NCBI GenBank assembly: GCA_963682175.1
Contig: OY821772.1
Span: 54,086,925 to 54,150,924, forward strand
DNA length: 64,000 nt
Source: Triglochin maritima
Taxonomy: Eukaryota > Streptophyta > Magnoliopsida > Alismatales > Juncaginaceae
Direction: 5' to 3'
In this document: piece by piece, positions 61,801-64,000 of the stretch
Numbering within the stretch: the stretch's first letter is position 1
Layout: the number at the start of each line of letters is the position of its first letter
Position numbers and translations under genes: made by a program
The notes under the pieces: model-generated
What the model was told of the DNA's origin: nothing
Seen by the model: the letters and a program-made list of their open reading frames with translations, nothing else
The model's database searches: none

Positions 61801-64000
61801 AGAGAGATGTGACATTGAGAGAAATTGATTCGTATTTATGTTCTTGAGATAAAAATTGGAGGACTTGATGTCACACATCCATAGGTAGGGAGAGGTATGA
61901 AAATGGATTTGTAATCTATCGCGTAAGACTTACGCTGACCACAATTATGTCGAATTTGGAAAACGATAGGAACGGAAGACGAGTCCTTTGGATAAAAATT
62001 GGAGGACTAGATGTCATACCTCTACAGGTCAACAGATATCACAGAGAGAAATTAATTCGTGAACAACTTATTGAGATAAAAATTGGGGGACTTGATGTCA
62101 TAACTCTATAGGTCGAGAGATATGACAAAAAGAGTTATTGATTCGTAAACAAGTTCTTGAGATAAAAATTGGAGGACTCAATGTCACACTCTCATAGGTT
62201 GGGAGAGGTATGACATTGGATTTGTTGTCTAACGCGTAAGAATTACGCTAGCCACAATGTTGTCGAATTTGGGGAACGACAGGAAAGGGAGACAAGTCCT
62301 TCGGATAAAAATGGTAGGACTTGATGAAATATCTCTATAGGTCGAGAGATATGACATATCGAGAAATTGAGTCGCAAAAAGTCATTTAGATAAATATTGC
62401 AGGACTTCATGTCACACATCCATAGGTATGACACGAGATCTGTAGTCTAACGCGTAAGAATTACGCTGACCACGTCGTCGTCGAATTTGAAGACCGACAG
62501 GAAAGGAGGACAAGTCCTTGAGATAAAAATTGAAGGACTAGATGACATATCTCTATACGTCGAGAGATGACAATTAGAGGACTTGATGTCTCACATCCAT
62601 AAGTCGGGAGAGGTAGGACATTAGATTTCTAATCTAAGCGTAAGAATTACGCTGATCACAATGTTGTCGAATTTGGAAAATGTAAAGGAAAGGAATACAA
62701 GTCCTTTGGATAAAAAATGGAGGACTTGATGTCATATCTCTATAGGTCGAGAGATACATGACATTGAGATAAATAGATTCGTAATTATGTTCTTGCGAAA
62801 CAAAATTGGAGGACTTGATATCACACATCCATGGGTAGGGAGAGGTATGACAATTGATTTGCAATCTAACGCGTAAGACTTACGCTGACCACAATGTTGT
62901 CGAATTTAGAAAACGATAGGAACGGAAGACATGTCCTTTGGATAAAAATTGGAGGACTTGATGTCATACCTCTATAGGTCGAGAGATATGACAGAGAGAA
63001 GTTTATTCGTGAACAAGTTTTTGAGATAAAAATTGGAAGACTTGATATCATAACTCTATAGGTCGAGAGATATGACAAAAAGAGTTATTGATCCGTAAAC
63101 AAGTCCTTGAGATAGAAATTGGAGGACTCAATGTCACACTCTCATAGGTCGGGAGAGGTATGACATTGGATTTGTTGTCTAGCGCGTAAGAATTACGCTG
63201 GCCACAAAGGAGTCGAATTTTGGGAACGATGGGAAACGGAGACAAGTCCTTTGGATAAAAATTGGAGGACTTGATGGCATACCTCTATAGGTCGAGAGAT
63301 ATGACAGAGAGAAATCGATTCGTTAACAAGTTCTTTAGATAAAAATTGCAGGACTTCATGCCACACATCCATAGGTCGGGAGAGGTATGACATGAGATTT
63401 GTAGTCTAACGCGTAAGAATTACGCTGACCACATTGTCGTCGAATTTGGAGACCGACGGGAAAGGAGGACAAGTCCTTGAGATAAAAATTGAAGGACTAG
63501 ATGACATATCTCAATAGGTCGAGAGAGATATGACATTGAGAGGAATTGAATCCTAATCACGTTCTCGAGATAAAAAAAAATTGGGGGACTTGATGTCACA
63601 CATCCATAGGTCGGGAGAGGTATGACATTAGATTTGTAATCTAATGCGTAAGAATTACGTTGATCACAATGTTATCAAACTTGGAAAATGTACAGGAAAG
63701 GAAGACAAGTCGTTTGGATAAAAAGTGGAGGACTTGATGTCATATCTCTAGAGGTCGAGAGAGATATGACATTGAGAGAAATTGATTCGTAATTATGTTC
63801 TTGAGACAAAAATTGGAGGACTTGATGTCACACATCCCTAGGTCGGGAGAGGTATGCCATTATATTTGTAATCTAATGCGTAAGAATTACGCTGATCACA
63901 ATGTTGTCAAATTTGGAAAATGTACAGGAAAGGAAGTCAAGTCCTTTGGATAAAAATTGGAGGACTTGATGTCATATCTCTATAGGTCGAGAGAGATGTG
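52839..64000. repeat. Satellite HOR core with an extra unit, copy 2 (cut by window end)
   Basis: Landmarks at 53084, 55267, 56532, 58490, 60678 and 62866 give unit lengths 2,183, 1,265, 1,958, 2,188 and 2,188. Copy 1 lacks the 1,958-bp unit. That unit is 232 bp (one A/B dimer) shorter than the standard 2,190. From about 58,150 on, the sequence matches copy 1 at an offset of 34,842. Confidence 0.93.

Larger units (their letters stand above)
32883..64000. repeat. Tandem segmental duplication, copy 2 (cut by window end)
   Basis: This is the second, nearly identical copy of the block starting at position 1. It holds the same gene pieces, TRIM, Gypsy relic, 412-bp insert, gag-only LTR element and satellite. 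The differences are a few isolated substitutions, a 2-bp longer GA microsatellite in the LTR near 49,830-49,870, and one extra 1,958-bp higher-order satellite unit. The window stops inside the satellite, at the equivalent of position 29158 of copy 1. Confidence 0.95.

Overview
This window looks like plant nuclear DNA, probably from a dicot-like flowering plant. It has split genes with GT/GC...AG introns, degenerate Ty3/Gypsy elements, a small TRIM-type retroelement with a tRNA-Met primer site, plant telo-box motifs, and about 20 kb of tandem satellite per repeat unit. There are no bacterial operons and no long intact open reading frames. The species cannot be named from the sequence alone.

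The dominant feature is a very young tandem duplication. Positions 1-32882 form one unit, and 32883-64000 repeat it from the same starting base. The offset is 32,882 bp, then 32,881 after a 1-bp deletion near 275, 32,883 after a GA-microsatellite change near 16,960, 32,884 after about 22,710, and 34,842 after about 23,300. The last jump is an extra 1,958-bp satellite higher-order unit in the second copy. By eye the copies differ at well under 0.1% of sites over most of their length. The true ends of the duplication lie outside the window. A false duplication in the assembly (two haplotypes joined) cannot be excluded from sequence alone.

Layout of one unit (first-copy coordinates): (i) 1-340, the 5' end of an unidentified minus-strand gene whose body is seen at 31.5-33.1 kb; (ii) 1504-2511, minus-strand exons encoding the C-terminal half of a DUF1664-type plant protein, with a possible N-terminal exon at 4879-5091; (iii) inside that interval a candidate Helitron 3' end (2793-2821) and a 414-bp TRIM-like element (3694-4107) with a perfect 5-bp target duplication; (iv) 5250-7240, an unassigned GC-richer segment followed by a heavily deleted Ty3/Gypsy pol relic; (v) 7241-30812, a satellite array interrupted by a 412-bp foreign-looking insert (11871-12282) and by a gag-only Gypsy element (13931-17126, 5-bp target duplication agaag); (vi) 30813-32882, low-copy sequence with exon-like pieces of the minus-strand gene.

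The satellite is built from alternating related subunits A (about 145 bp) and B (about 87 bp), a 232-bp dimer. From about 19.96 to 29.51 kb it is organised into higher-order units of 2,183-2,190 bp, with shorter 1,264/1,265- and 1,958-bp variants. The flanks are more diverged monomers. Both subunits carry short, often perfect, inverted repeats. The most interesting points are the changing higher-order copy number between two otherwise almost identical copies, the conservation and perfection of dyads in the satellite, and a dense cluster of a 10-bp palindrome in the Gypsy LTR. No gene here can be called intact with confidence.
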